From contig NZ_JASTWJ010000001.1 in assembly GCF_030499515.1 (NCBI RefSeq), positions 2,956,001 to 3,020,000 of the forward strand: a DNA stretch of 64,000 nt, written 5' to 3'. The number at the start of each line of letters is the position of its first letter. Position 1 is the stretch's first letter. This DNA is from Streptomyces sp. DT2A-34. GTDB taxonomy: Bacteria; Actinomycetota; Actinomycetes; Streptomycetales; Streptomycetaceae. A program made the translations under genes and the position numbers. Under the pieces are notes generated by a model. That model saw nothing but the letters and a program-made list of their open reading frames with translations. It was not told the origin of the DNA and did not search any database. Below are positions 18,795 through 28,543 of the stretch, one piece after another.

Positions 18795-19235
18795 ATGCTG
18801 ACGCGAATCGACCACATCGGAATCGCCTGTTTCGATCTCGACAAGACCGTCGAGTTCTACCGGGCCACGTACGGCTTCGAGGTGTTCCACTCCGAGGTCA
18901 ACGAGGAGCAGGGCGTCCGCGAGGCCATGCTCAAGATCAACGACACCTCCGACGGCGGTGCCTCCTACCTGCAGCTTCTCGAGCCCACCCGCCCGGACTC
19001 CACCGTCGCGAAGTGGCTCGACAAGAACGGCGAGGGCGTCCACCACATCGCTTTCGGCACCGCGGATGTGGACGGTGACGCCGCCGACATCAAGGACAAG
19101 GGCGTACGCGTTCTGTACGAAGAGCCCCGGCGCGGCTCCATGGGGTCACGAATCACTTTCCTGCACCCGAAGGATTGCCATGGCGTACTGACAGAACTGG
19201 TCACTTCGGCGCCTGTTGAGTCACCTGAGCACTGA
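18795..19235 (+). CDS. mce: Methylmalonyl-CoA epimerase
   Basis: This 146-residue vicinal-oxygen-chelate protein, M-L-T-R-I-D-H-I-G-I-A, has the four expected metal ligands: His7, Gln60 (in Y-L-Q-L-L-E), His84 (in V-H-H-I-A-F) and Glu134 (in L-T-E-L-V). It interconverts (R)- and (S)-methylmalonyl-CoA, supplying the mutase or polyketide extender pools. It is divergent from the thiolase-meaB operon across 148 bp. Confidence 0.96.
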   Translation: MLTRIDHIGIACFDLDKTVEFYRATYGFEVFHSEVNEEQGVREAMLKINDTSDGGASYLQLLEPTRPDSTVAKWLDKNGEGVHHIAFGTADVDGDAADIKDKGVRVLYEEPRRGSMGSRITFLHPKDCHGVLTELVTSAPVESPEH

Positions 19236-19467
19236 CCCTCGTACATATGGGCCGGTAGGGTTGGGGGCGGTCGCCGCTCAGTCCAGGGCGACCCGGCCCC
19301 TCCGTCCGACGGGGGGACCGTCCGGGGTCCGGGTTTCGGGGGACGAGGGTGGGGCAACAGCCCGTGCTTCGCCGTTGATCTGACACCATTCCCCGGGGGC
19401 CCCGTTCGGCGGATGGACGGTGCTCGTATGGAGAGACTTGCGACCAGGGGACGGATGGGACCGCGCA

Positions 19468-22400
19468 GTGCGGGGCTACGAACGCCAGGAGCGAGAGCCG
19501 GCGGCTGACGTCGACCACCTCTCTCGGTTCGAGGCCGAGATGGATCGGCTGAAGACCGAGCGGGAAAAGGCGATCCAGCACGCCGAGGACCTCGGCTACC
19601 AGGTCGAGGTGCTGCGCGCCAAGTTGCACGAGGCGCGGCGCACCATCATGTCCCGGCCCGACTTCGCCGGCGGCGACATCGGCTATCAGGCCGAGCAGTT
19701 GCTGCGCAACGCCCAGGTCCAGGCCGACCAGCTGCGCCAGGAGGCGGAGCGGGAGCTGAGCCAGGCCCGCGCGCAGACCCAGCGGATCCTCCAGGAGCAC
19801 GCCGAGCAGGCCGCCCGGCTCCAGGCCGAGCTGCACCAGGAGGCGGTCACGCGCCGCCAGCAGCTGGACCAGGAGCTGGCCGAGCGGCGGCAGACCGTCG
19901 AGTCGCACGTCAACGAGAACGTGGCGTGGGCGGAGCAGCTGCGCGCCCGCACCGAGCAGCAGGCCCGCCGCCTCCTCGACGAGTCGCGTGCCGAGGCCGA
20001 CCAGGCCATGGCGGCCGCGCGCGCCGAGGCCGAGCGGCTCACGGGCGAGGCCCGCCAGCGGCTCACCAGCGCGGCCGAGGAGGCCCGCGCGGAGGCCGAG
20101 CAGATCCTGCGCCGCGCCCGCACGGACGCCGAGCGGCTGCTGAACGCCGCCTCCACGCAGGCCCAGGAGGCCACCGACCACGCCGAGCAGCTGCGCAGCT
20201 CCACCGCGACCGAGTCGGACGCCGCCCGCCGGCAGGCCACCGAGCTCAGCCGGGCCGCCGAGCAGCGCATGGCGGAGGCCGAGGAGGCGCTGCGCAAGGC
20301 GCAGTCCGAGGCCGAGAAGCTGGTCGCCGAGGCCAAGACGGCCGCCGAGAAGGCCCTGTCGAGCGCCGAGTCGGCCAACGAGCAGCGCACGCGTACGGCG
20401 AAGGAGCAGGTCGCCCGTCTGGTCAGCGAGGCCACCAAGGAGGCCGAGTCCACCAAGGCGGACGCCGAGCAGATCGTCGCCGACGCCCGCGCCGAGGCCG
20501 AGAAGCTCCTCGCCGAGGCCGCCGAGAAGGCCCGCACGATCACCGCCGAGGAGAGCGCGACCCAGCTGTCCAAGGCGGCCAAGACGGCCGAGGACGTCCT
20601 CAACAAGGCGCAGGAGGACGCCCGGAACACCACCAAGGCGGCGGCCGAGGAGGCCGAGCGGATCCGCACGGAGGCCGAGGCCGAGGCGGACCGGCTGCGC
20701 GCCGAGGCGCACGACATCGCCGAGCAGCTCAAGGGCGCGGCGAAGGACGACACCAAGGAGTACCGCGCCAAGACGGTCGAGCTGCAGGAGGAGGCCCGCC
20801 GGCTGCGCGGCGAGGCCGAGCAGCTGCGCTCCGAGGCGGTCGCCGAGGGCGAGAAGATCCGCGCGGAGGCCCGCAAGGAGGCCGTCCAGCAGATCGAGGA
20901 GGCGGCCAAGACCGCCGAGGAACTGCTGTCCAAGGCCAAGCAGGACGCGGACGAGCTGCGCCAGAAGGCCACGACCGACAGCGAGAAGGTCCGCACCGAG
21001 GCCATCGAGCGGGCGACGACGCTGCGCCGCCAGGCCGAGGAGACCCTCCAGCGCACCCGTCAGGAGGCCGAGCGGCACCGCGACGAGGTCGTCGAGCAGG
21101 CCGAGGGCATCAAGGCCGACGCCGAGCGCGCCGCCCGTGAGCTGCGCGAGGAGACCGAGCGCGGCGTCGAGGCCCGCCGGGCGGAGGCCGCCGAGGAGCT
21201 GACGCGGCTTCACGCCGACGCCGAGCAGCGGCTCGCCGCAGCCGAGCAGGCACTCACCGACGCCCGCGAGGAGGCCGCACGCATCCGGCGCGAGGCCGCC
21301 GAGGAGACCGACCGGCTGCGCGCCGAGTCCGCCGAGCGGATCCGCACGCTGCAGCAGCAGGCCGAGGACGAGGCCGACCGGCTGCGCAACGAGGCCGCGT
21401 CGGACGCGTCCGCGTCGCGTGCCGAGGGCGAGGCCATCGCCGTACGCCTCAGGTCGGAGGCGGCGGCCGAGGCCGAGCGGCTGAAGTCGGAGGCGCAGGA
21501 CACCGCCGACCGGGTCCGTGCGGAGGCGCAGGCCGCCGCCGAGCGGCTCGCCACCGAGGCGTCCGAGACGCTGGCCGCCGCCCAGGAGGAGGCCGCCCGG
21601 CGCCGCCGCGAGGCCGAGGAGACCCTCGGTTCCGCCCGCCAGGAAGCCGACCAGGAGCGTGAGCGGGCCCGCGAGCAGAGCGAGGAGCTGCTGGCCTCCG
21701 CCCGCAAGCGGGTGGAGGAGGCGCAGGCCGAGGCGGTGCGGCTGGTCGAGGAGGCCGACCGGCGCGCCACCGAGATGGTGTCGGCGGCCGAGCAGCACGC
21801 CCAGCAGGTCCGCGACTCCGTGTCCGGGCTGCACGAGCAGGCCCAGGAGGAGATCACCGGGCTGCGCAGTGCCGCCGAGCACGCGGCGGACCGTACCCGC
21901 CGGGAGGCGCAGGAGGAGGCGGACCGGGTCCGCTCCGACGCCTACGCCGAGCGGGAGCGGGCCAGCGAGGACGCGGGCCGCGTCCGGCGCGAGGCGCACG
22001 AGGAGTCCGAGGCCGCCAAGTCCCTCGCCGAGCGCACCGTCGGGGAGGCGATCGCCGAGGCGGAGCGGCTGCGGTCGGAGGCTGCCGAGCACGCCCAGCG
22101 GGTCCGCACGGACGCGTCGAACACCATCGCCGAGGCCGACCAGGCCGCGTCGCGCACCCGGGCCGACGCCCGCGAGGACGCCAACCGGATCCGGTCGGAC
22201 GCGGCGACGCAGGCCGACACCCTCATCACCGAGGCTCGCAACGAGGCGGAGCGGCTCCAGTCGGAGACGATCGCGGAGGCCGACCGGGTGCGCACCGACG
22301 CGCTCGCCAAGGCCGAGAAGCTGGTCGGGGACGCCACGTCGGAGGCGGAGCGGCTGCGCGCCGAGGCCGCGGAGACGGTCGGGTCCGCGCAGCAGCACGC

Positions 22401-23316
22401 CGAGCGGGTCCGCAGCGACTCCGAGCGGGTCAAGGCCGAGGCGGCGGCGGAGGCCGAGCGGCTGGTGACGTCCGCGCGCGAGGAGGCCGAGCGCACCCTC
22501 GACGAGGCCCGCAAGGCCGCCAACAAGCGGCGTTCCGAGGCGGCGGAGCAGGTCGACAAGCTCATCTCGGAGACCACGGCCGAGGCGGACAAGCTGCTCA
22601 CCGAGGCGCAGCAGCAGGCGCACAAGACGACCGCGGACGCCGAGGGACAGGCCGACACCATGGTCGGCGCCGCCCGCAAGGAGGCCGACCGGCTCGTCTC
22701 CGAGGCGACGGTCGAGGGCAACTCCATGGTGGAGAAGGCCCGTACGGACGCGGACGAGCTGCTCGTCGGCGCCCGCCGGGACGCCACCGCGATCAGGGAG
22801 CGCGCGGAGGAGCTGCGCGACCGCATCACGAGCGAGATCGAGGCGCTGCACGAGCGGGCCCGCCGCGAGGCCGCCGAGACGATGAAGTCCACCGGTGACC
22901 GCTGCGACGCGCTCATCAAGGCCGCCGAGGAGCAGCTGGCCAAGGCGCAGGCGAAGGCCAAGGAGATCGTCTCGGAGGCCAACTCCGAGGCGGGCAAGGT
23001 CCGTATCGCCGCCGTGAAGAAGGCCGAGGGGCTCCTGAAGGAGGCCGAGCAGAAGCGGTCCACGCTGATCAAGGAGGCCGAGGAGCTCAAGGCCGAGGCG
23101 ATCCGCGAGGCCAAGCGCACGGTCGAGGAGGGCAAGCGCGAGCTGGAGGTGCTCGTCCGGCGCCGCGAGGACATCAACGCCGAAATCTCGCGCGTCCAGG
23201 ACGTCCTGGAGGCGTTGGAGTCCTTCGAGGCACCGTCCGCGGGCAAGGACGGCGGGGTCAAGGCCGGTGCGACGGTGGGTGCCCCCCGATCGGGTGGCAA
23301 GTCGTCAGAGAGCTAG
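19468..23316 (+). CDS. scy: Scy, large coiled-coil polarity determinant of hyphal tips
   Basis: This ~1282-residue protein is almost wholly alpha-helical and rich in Ala, Glu, Arg and Gln. It has a short DivIVA-like start (R-G-Y-E-R-Q-E-R-E-P-A) and then more than 1100 residues of 11-residue-type coiled-coil repeats built on A-E-A-E-R-L/A-E-Q variants. In S. coelicolor Scy scaffolds the tip-organising centre with DivIVA and FilP. The GTG at 19468 was chosen because it matches the remembered S. coelicolor start; the frame is open to GTG 19420. The very long frame on the opposite strand is an artefact of the repeats. filP follows 183 bp downstream. Confidence 0.95.
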   Translation: MRGYERQEREPAADVDHLSRFEAEMDRLKTEREKAIQHAEDLGYQVEVLRAKLHEARRTIMSRPDFAGGDIGYQAEQLLRNAQVQADQLRQEAERELSQARAQTQRILQEHAEQAARLQAELHQEAVTRRQQLDQELAERRQTVESHVNENVAWAEQLRARTEQQARRLLDESRAEADQAMAAARAEAERLTGEARQRLTSAAEEARAEAEQILRRARTDAERLLNAASTQAQEATDHAEQLRSSTATESDAARRQATELSRAAEQRMAEAEEALRKAQSEAEKLVAEAKTAAEKALSSAESANEQRTRTAKEQVARLVSEATKEAESTKADAEQIVADARAEAEKLLAEAAEKARTITAEESATQLSKAAKTAEDVLNKAQEDARNTTKAAAEEAERIRTEAEAEADRLRAEAHDIAEQLKGAAKDDTKEYRAKTVELQEEARRLRGEAEQLRSEAVAEGEKIRAEARKEAVQQIEEAAKTAEELLSKAKQDADELRQKATTDSEKVRTEAIERATTLRRQAEETLQRTRQEAERHRDEVVEQAEGIKADAERAARELREETERGVEARRAEAAEELTRLHADAEQRLAAAEQALTDAREEAARIRREAAEETDRLRAESAERIRTLQQQAEDEADRLRNEAASDASASRAEGEAIAVRLRSEAAAEAERLKSEAQDTADRVRAEAQAAAERLATEASETLAAAQEEAARRRREAEETLGSARQEADQERERAREQSEELLASARKRVEEAQAEAVRLVEEADRRATEMVSAAEQHAQQVRDSVSGLHEQAQEEITGLRSAAEHAADRTRREAQEEADRVRSDAYAERERASEDAGRVRREAHEESEAAKSLAERTVGEAIAEAERLRSEAAEHAQRVRTDASNTIAEADQAASRTRADAREDANRIRSDAATQADTLITEARNEAERLQSETIAEADRVRTDALAKAEKLVGDATSEAERLRAEAAETVGSAQQHAERVRSDSERVKAEAAAEAERLVTSAREEAERTLDEARKAANKRRSEAAEQVDKLISETTAEADKLLTEAQQQAHKTTADAEGQADTMVGAARKEADRLVSEATVEGNSMVEKARTDADELLVGARRDATAIRERAEELRDRITSEIEALHERARREAAETMKSTGDRCDALIKAAEEQLAKAQAKAKEIVSEANSEAGKVRIAAVKKAEGLLKEAEQKRSTLIKEAEELKAEAIREAKRTVEEGKRELEVLVRRREDINAEISRVQDVLEALESFEAPSAGKDGGVKAGATVGAPRSGGKSSES

Positions 23317-23499
23317 CGCAGCGACCGGGTTCCGGTGTCTCCTGGGGCCTTTGACCAAGTTTTTGGCAAGCCGTCCGACGGTTAGCCACCCAAAAGGGGT
23401 CTCATTCTCCAGATCAAACACGTATCCGCTCGATGACACACCGCTTCGGCCCCTAGGATTCCACTTATCACCTCACCGGTCTCATTCGACAGGAACCCC

Positions 23500-24435
23500 A
23501 TGAGCGACACTTCCCCCTACGGCTTCGAGCTTGTGCGGCGTGGGTACGACCGCGCTCAGGTGGACGAACGAATCTCCAAGCTCGTCTCCGACCGTGACAG
23601 CGCTCTCGCCCGCATCACCGCTCTGGAAAAGCGCATCGAGGAGCTCCACCTCGAGACGCAGAACGCCCAGGCCCAGGTAACCGACGCAGAGCCGTCGTAC
23701 GCCGGTCTCGGCGCGCGTGTCGAGAAGATCCTCCGCCTCGCCGAGGAAGAGGCCAAGGATCTGCGCGAGGAGGCCCGCCGCGCCGCCGAGCAGCACCGCG
23801 AGCTCGCCGAGTCGGCGGCCCAGCAGGTCCGCAACGACGCAGAATCGTTCGCTGCGGAGCGCAAGGCCAAGGCCGAGGACGAAGGCGTCCGAATCGTCGA
23901 GAAGGCCAAGAGTGACGCGTCCCAGCTGCGCTCCGAGGCGCAGAAGGACGCGCAGTCCAAGCGTGAGGAGGCCGACGCCCTCTTCGAGGAGACCCGCGCC
24001 AAGGCCGCGCAGGCCGCCGCCGACTTCGAGACGAACCTCGCCAAGCGCCGCGAGCAGTCCGAGCGCGACCTGGCGTCCCGTCAGGCCAAGGCCGAGAAGC
24101 GCCTCGCGGAGATCGAGCACCGCGCGGAGCAGCTCCGCCTGGAGGCCGAGAAGCTGCGCACCGACGCCGAGCGCCGCGCCCGCCAGACGGTGGAGACGGC
24201 TCAGCGTCAGGCCGAGGACATCGTGGCCGACGCCAACGCCAAGGCCGACCGGATCCGTTCGGAATCCGAGCGCGAGCTCGCGGCGCTCACCAACCGCCGC
24301 GACAGCATCAACGCTCAGCTGACGAACGTCCGCGAGATGCTGGCGACCCTCACGGGCGCCGCGGTGGCCGCCGCCGGCACCCCGGCCGAGGACGAGCCGA
24401 TCTCCCGCGGTGTCCCGGCGCAGCAGACCCGGTAA
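23500..24435 (+). CDS. filP: FilP, coiled-coil intermediate-filament-like protein
   Basis: This 311-residue protein starts M-S-D-T-S-P-Y-G-F-E-L-V-R-R-G-Y-D-R-A-Q. A short N-terminal coiled coil is followed by a break at about residues 65-75 and then a long coiled-coil rod to residue ~290. In S. coelicolor FilP forms filaments at hyphal tips and interacts with DivIVA and Scy. The ATG is preceded by AGGAA. The shared 11-residue repeat pattern and adjacency to scy point to a common ancestor. Confidence 0.95.
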   Translation: MSDTSPYGFELVRRGYDRAQVDERISKLVSDRDSALARITALEKRIEELHLETQNAQAQVTDAEPSYAGLGARVEKILRLAEEEAKDLREEARRAAEQHRELAESAAQQVRNDAESFAAERKAKAEDEGVRIVEKAKSDASQLRSEAQKDAQSKREEADALFEETRAKAAQAAADFETNLAKRREQSERDLASRQAKAEKRLAEIEHRAEQLRLEAEKLRTDAERRARQTVETAQRQAEDIVADANAKADRIRSESERELAALTNRRDSINAQLTNVREMLATLTGAAVAAAGTPAEDEPISRGVPAQQTR

Positions 24436-24467
24436 CCGTTCGGCGTACGTCGTCTGAACATCTGCGA

Positions 24468-24497
24468 AGCCCTCTGCCACTCCGGTGGCAGGGGGCT
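24468..24497 (+). terminator. Terminator of filP
   Basis: The 12-bp stem 24468-24479 with 24486-24497 (one G-T pair) and loop CTCCGG is followed by TTG and GC-poor bases. It lies 33 bp after the filP stop and just before the ABC exporter gene. Confidence 0.85.
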
Positions 24498-24521
24498 TTG
24501 TGGCGTTTTAGCGTGGGCGGC

Positions 24522-25487
24522 ATGATCGAGCTCGAGGGGCTGACCAAGCGGTACGGCGAGAAGGTGGCGGTCAACAACCTCACCTTCACCGTCAGACCCG
24601 GCATCGTCACCGGCTTCCTCGGCCCCAACGGCGCCGGGAAGTCCACCACGATGCGGATGGTCCTCGGCCTCGACCACCCCACGGCCGGCGATGTCCGTAT
24701 AGACGGCAAGCACTACGACGAGCTCAAGGACCCCCTGACGTACATCGGCGCCCTGCTGGAGGCGAAGGCCTGGCACGGCGGGCGCAGCGCCTTCAACCAC
24801 CTGCTGTGCCTCGCGCAGAGCAACGGCATCCCGAAGCGGCGGGTGCGGGAGGTGCTGGAGACGGTGGGACTCACGGCGGTCGCGCGCAAGAAGACCAAGG
24901 GCTTCTCGATGGGCATGGGGCAGCGGCTCGGCATCGCGGGCGCGCTGCTGGGCGATCCGCGGATCCTGATGTTCGACGAGCCGGTCAACGGGCTCGACCC
25001 CGAGGGCATCCACTGGATCCGCAACCTGATGAAATCCCTCGCCGCGCAGGGCCGTACGGTCTTCGTCTCCTCGCACCTCATGAGCGAGATGGCGCTGACC
25101 GCCGACCACCTCGTCGTCATCGGACAGGGCCGGCTGCTCGCCGACACGTCCATGGCGGACTTCATCGCGCGGAACTCGAAGTCGTACGTCCGGATCCGCA
25201 CCCCGCAGCGGGAGCTGCTGCTGGACGTGCTGCACACGGCCGGGATCACGGCCGTGGAGACGGGCAACGGCACGCTCGAGGTCGACGGTGGCAAGGCGGA
25301 GCAGATCGGGGAGCTGGCGGCGCGGCACGGGGTCGTACTGCATGAGCTGAGCGCGCAACAGGCCTCGCTGGAGGAGGCGTTCATGCAGCTGACCGCGGAG
25401 TCGGTGGAGTACCACGCGCACTCCGAGGCTCCGCAGGCGCCGCCTGCCGAGCAGCGCCCGTGGGGCGAAGGCTGGAGGAGGAGCTGA
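24522..25487 (+). CDS. ABC-2 exporter ATP-binding subunit (first pair)
   Basis: This 321-residue ATPase has Walker A G-P-N-G-A-G-K-S-T, signature F-S-M-G-M-G-Q-R-L, Walker B I-L-M-F-D-E-P and an H-loop in V-S-S-H-L-M-S-E-M. A ~100-residue C-terminal domain follows. It resembles bacitracin/lantibiotic-type exporters. The ATG follows the filP terminator by 25 bp, and the stop precedes the permease start by 2 bases. The substrate is not evident. Confidence 0.92.
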   Translation: MIELEGLTKRYGEKVAVNNLTFTVRPGIVTGFLGPNGAGKSTTMRMVLGLDHPTAGDVRIDGKHYDELKDPLTYIGALLEAKAWHGGRSAFNHLLCLAQSNGIPKRRVREVLETVGLTAVARKKTKGFSMGMGQRLGIAGALLGDPRILMFDEPVNGLDPEGIHWIRNLMKSLAAQGRTVFVSSHLMSEMALTADHLVVIGQGRLLADTSMADFIARNSKSYVRIRTPQRELLLDVLHTAGITAVETGNGTLEVDGGKAEQIGELAARHGVVLHELSAQQASLEEAFMQLTAESVEYHAHSEAPQAPPAEQRPWGEGWRRS

Positions 25488-25489
25488 CC

Positions 25490-26260
25490 ATGGCAGCCAC
25501 GCAGGTGATCCGCTCCGAGTGGACCAAGATCCGGTCCGTGGCCTCCACCGTGTGGACGCTCTCCCTCGCCGTGGTGGTCACGATCGCTCTCGGCATGCTG
25601 ATCTCGGGCCTGTCGGCGAACGAGTTCGACAACATGAGCGAGCGGGACAGGCTCTCCTTCGACCCGACCTTCATCAGCTTCGCCGGGATGACCCTCGGCC
25701 AGCTCGCGATGATCGTGTTCGGGGTGCTCGTCGTCTCGAACGAGTACAGCACCGGCATGATCCGCACCTCACTGGCCGCCGTACCGCGGCGGGGCACCTT
25801 CCTGTTCAGCAAGATCGCGGTGGCCACCGGCCTCGCGCTCGTCGTCGGCATGGCCACCAGCTTCGTCACCTTCTTCCTCGGGCAGGCGATGCTCGGCGAG
25901 CACAAGGCGGCCATCGGTGACCCCGGCGTGCTGCGGGCGGTGATCGGCGGCGGGCTCTACATGACCCTCATCGCGATGTTCTCGATGGGCGTCGCCGCGA
26001 TGCTGCGCTCGCCGATGCTGTCGCTGGGCATCCTGATGCCGTTCTTCTTCCTGATCTCGAACATCCTGGGCAACGTCCCGGCCACCGAGAAGATCGGCCG
26101 CTATCTGCCCGACCAGGCCGGCAGCAAGATCATGCAGGTGGTCACCCCGGTCGACGACGACACCCCGTACGGCCCCTGGGGCGGGCTGGGCATCATGGTG
26201 CTCTGGGTGATCGCGGCGCTCGCGGGCGGTTACGCCACGCTCAGGAAACGGGACGCGTAG
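25490..26260 (+). CDS. ABC-2 family permease (first pair)
   Basis: This 256-residue protein has six hydrophobic segments and the N-terminal block V-I-R-S-E-W-T-K-I-R-S-V, shared with the second permease of this locus (A-S-E-W-T-K-I-R-S-V). The conserved S-N-E-Y-S-T-G-M-I-R-T-S segment is typical of ABC-2 permeases partnered with this ATPase type. GGAGGAG precedes the ATG. Confidence 0.9.
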   Translation: MAATQVIRSEWTKIRSVASTVWTLSLAVVVTIALGMLISGLSANEFDNMSERDRLSFDPTFISFAGMTLGQLAMIVFGVLVVSNEYSTGMIRTSLAAVPRRGTFLFSKIAVATGLALVVGMATSFVTFFLGQAMLGEHKAAIGDPGVLRAVIGGGLYMTLIAMFSMGVAAMLRSPMLSLGILMPFFFLISNILGNVPATEKIGRYLPDQAGSKIMQVVTPVDDDTPYGPWGGLGIMVLWVIAALAGGYATLRKRDA

Positions 26261-26398
26261 GGGGACGCCCCGGGCGGGGGAGGCGCCGGCGCAAGGTTTT
26301 ACCGGCCCTTGGGTGGAACCGTCAGCGCCTCGGTATCCTCCTAACCCTTACGGGGGGCGTGTGCCCCGCTGTCCTGAACCTTTCGATGGGTGCGGAGC

Positions 26399-27658
26399 AT
26401 GATCGAGGCTGTCGGCCTGACCAAGCGCTACGGCGACAAGACCGCTGTGTACAACTTGTCCTTCCAGGTGCGGCCCGGTGCCGTCACCGGCTTCCTGGGC
26501 CCCAACGGCTCGGGCAAGTCGACGACGATGCGCATGATCCTCGGCCTGGACAACCCGACCGCCGGCCACGTGAGCATCGGCGGCTTCCCGTACCGCAAGC
26601 TGCCCAACGCCCCCCGCCAGGTCGGCGCCCTGCTGGACGCCAAGGCCGTGCACGGCGGCCGGGCCGCCCGCAACCACCTGCTGTCCCTGGCCCAGCTGTC
26701 CGGCATCCCGGCCCGGCGGGTCGACGAGGTGCTGGGCGTGGTCGGTCTCCAGGACGTGGCCAGGCGGCGCTCGAAGGGCTTCTCGCTCGGCATGGGCCAG
26801 CGGCTCGGCATCGCCGCCGCGCTGCTGGGCGACCCGCAGGTGCTGCTGTTCGACGAGCCGGTCAACGGCCTCGACCCCGAGGGCATCCTCTGGGTGCGCA
26901 ACCTGATGAAGTCGCTGGCGGCCGAGGGCCGGACCGTCTTCGTCTCCTCGCACCTCATGAGCGAGATGGCGCTGACCGCCGACCACCTGATCGTCATCGG
27001 GCGCGGACAGCTGCTCGCCGACATGAGCGTGAAGGACTTCATCTCGGCGAACTCCGCCGGGTTCGCCCGGATCCGGACGCCCGACACCGAGCCGCAGCTG
27101 CGCGAGAAGCTGGCCGGCGCGCTCACCGAGGCGGGCGGGCATGTGCTGCCCGAGCAGGACGGCGCGCTCCGGGTGACCGGGCTGCCGCTCCCCCGCATCA
27201 GCGACATCGCGCACGACTCCGACGTACGGCTGTGGGAGCTGTCACCGCACCAGGCCTCGCTGGAGGAGGCGTACATGCGGATGACGCAGGGCGCGGTGGA
27301 CTACCGCTCGACGGCCGACCAGAAGGCAGGGCTGATGCAGCAGCTGCCGCCGGGCGCGCAGCCGCCGATGCCGGTCCCGGGTCAGGGCCAGCCCGGCTGG
27401 TACGCCCCGCCGCCGCCCGAGCAGGGCGGGCAGGGACCGTACGGCGCCCCTGGCGCGCCCGCTGCGGCGCCGGGAGCGGGTGCGCCCAACCCGTACGCCC
27501 AGCAGGCGCCCCAGGCGCCCCAGGCCCCGACCCAGCCCCCTGCCACGCCTCCCCAGGCCCCGGCTCAGCCCCCTGCCGCACCCCCGCAGGCCCTGGCAAA
27601 GCCGCCCGCCGCCCCCTCTGCCCCCGCCGCCCCGACCAAGCCCGAGGACGCCCGATGA
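26399..27658 (+). CDS. ABC-2 exporter ATP-binding subunit (second pair) with a Pro/Ala/Gln-rich tail
   Basis: This 419-residue paralogue of the ATPase at 24522 has Walker A G-P-N-G-S-G-K-S-T, signature F-S-L-G-M-G-Q-R-L and Walker B V-L-L-F-D-E-P. Unusually, about 100 residues from ~319 to the end are Pro, Ala and Gln repeats (A-P-Q-A-P-Q-A-P type) with no counterpart in the first ATPase. The ATG at 26399 fits the homology, although a GTG at 26390 is possible. The stop overlaps the permease start by ATGA. Confidence 0.9.
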   Translation: MIEAVGLTKRYGDKTAVYNLSFQVRPGAVTGFLGPNGSGKSTTMRMILGLDNPTAGHVSIGGFPYRKLPNAPRQVGALLDAKAVHGGRAARNHLLSLAQLSGIPARRVDEVLGVVGLQDVARRRSKGFSLGMGQRLGIAAALLGDPQVLLFDEPVNGLDPEGILWVRNLMKSLAAEGRTVFVSSHLMSEMALTADHLIVIGRGQLLADMSVKDFISANSAGFARIRTPDTEPQLREKLAGALTEAGGHVLPEQDGALRVTGLPLPRISDIAHDSDVRLWELSPHQASLEEAYMRMTQGAVDYRSTADQKAGLMQQLPPGAQPPMPVPGQGQPGWYAPPPPEQGGQGPYGAPGAPAAAPGAGAPNPYAQQAPQAPQAPTQPPATPPQAPAQPPAAPPQALAKPPAAPSAPAAPTKPEDAR

Positions 27659-28524
27659 GCACGCCCCAGCCCCCGATGCCGCAGACCGCCGCACCGAACT
27701 GGCAGGCGGCGCCCGGCTCGTCGAACCCCACCTACACCTCGCCGATCCCCGTCGTGCGCACGCACCTCGGGCACGCGCTCGCCTCGGAGTGGACGAAGAT
27801 CCGGTCGGTGCGCTCCACGATGTGGACGCTCGGCGTGTTCGTGGTGCTCGTCGTCGGCATCGGCCTGGCGGCCGCCGCGCTGGTCGCCGGCAACTCCTCG
27901 GACGGCAGTCTGAGCCAGGAGAACCCGCTCTCGTTCGGCTTCTTCGGGCTGCTGCTCGGCAGCATGTGCATCATCACGCTCGGCGTGCTGACCACCGCCT
28001 CGGAGTACGGCACCGGCATGATCCGGACCACGATGACCGCCTGCCCGTCCCGCAGCCGGGTCCTGGCGGCGAAGTCGATCGTGTTCTTCGCGGTCGCGTT
28101 CGTGGTGACGCTGGTGTCGGCCGGCCTCGTCGCCCTCGCGGACGTGGCCATGCTGGACGCGCGCGAGCCCAGCGGCGAGGAGTGGCTGAAGGGCACGGTC
28201 GGCATCTCGCTCTACATCGCGCTGCTCGGCCTGCTCTCGCTCGTCGTCGGGTCGATGATCCGGCACTCGGCGGGCGCGATCACGATCATGACCGGCGTGC
28301 TGCTGGCACCACTGGTCATCGCGCTGTTCATGTTCTCGCAGTCGCTGGAGGACCTGCAGCGGGCCCTGTTCGAGTACTCGATCCCGAACCAGCTCAGCGT
28401 CTTCTACGAGCAGTCCCTCAGCGATTCCGGCCCGTCCGGCTGGGACCCGCTGTGGATCATGCTCGTCGTGACGGCCGCCGCGTTCGCCGGCGCCTACGCC
28501 CTGCTGGAGCGGCGGGACGTGTGA
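27655..28524 (+). CDS. ABC-2 family permease (second pair)
   Basis: This 289-residue permease has six predicted membrane segments after a ~50-residue Pro-rich N-terminal extension. It shares S-E-W-T-K-I-R-S-V and S-E-Y-G-T-G-M-I-R-T-T with the first permease. The pair ATPase-permease therefore looks like a tandem duplication of the first pair that acquired Pro-rich extensions on both subunits. Confidence 0.9.
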   Translation: MSTPQPPMPQTAAPNWQAAPGSSNPTYTSPIPVVRTHLGHALASEWTKIRSVRSTMWTLGVFVVLVVGIGLAAAALVAGNSSDGSLSQENPLSFGFFGLLLGSMCIITLGVLTTASEYGTGMIRTTMTACPSRSRVLAAKSIVFFAVAFVVTLVSAGLVALADVAMLDAREPSGEEWLKGTVGISLYIALLGLLSLVVGSMIRHSAGAITIMTGVLLAPLVIALFMFSQSLEDLQRALFEYSIPNQLSVFYEQSLSDSGPSGWDPLWIMLVVTAAAFAGAYALLERRDV

Positions 28525-28543
28525 GCCGGTCCGGCCGGACCCT

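Noticed and set aside
19201..22851. A 1216-codon open frame on the minus strand opposite scy
   Set aside because: It is a shadow of the repetitive, GC-biased coiled-coil gene. Its product is Leu/Gly/Arg low complexity with no family features, and Scy on the other strand is certain.
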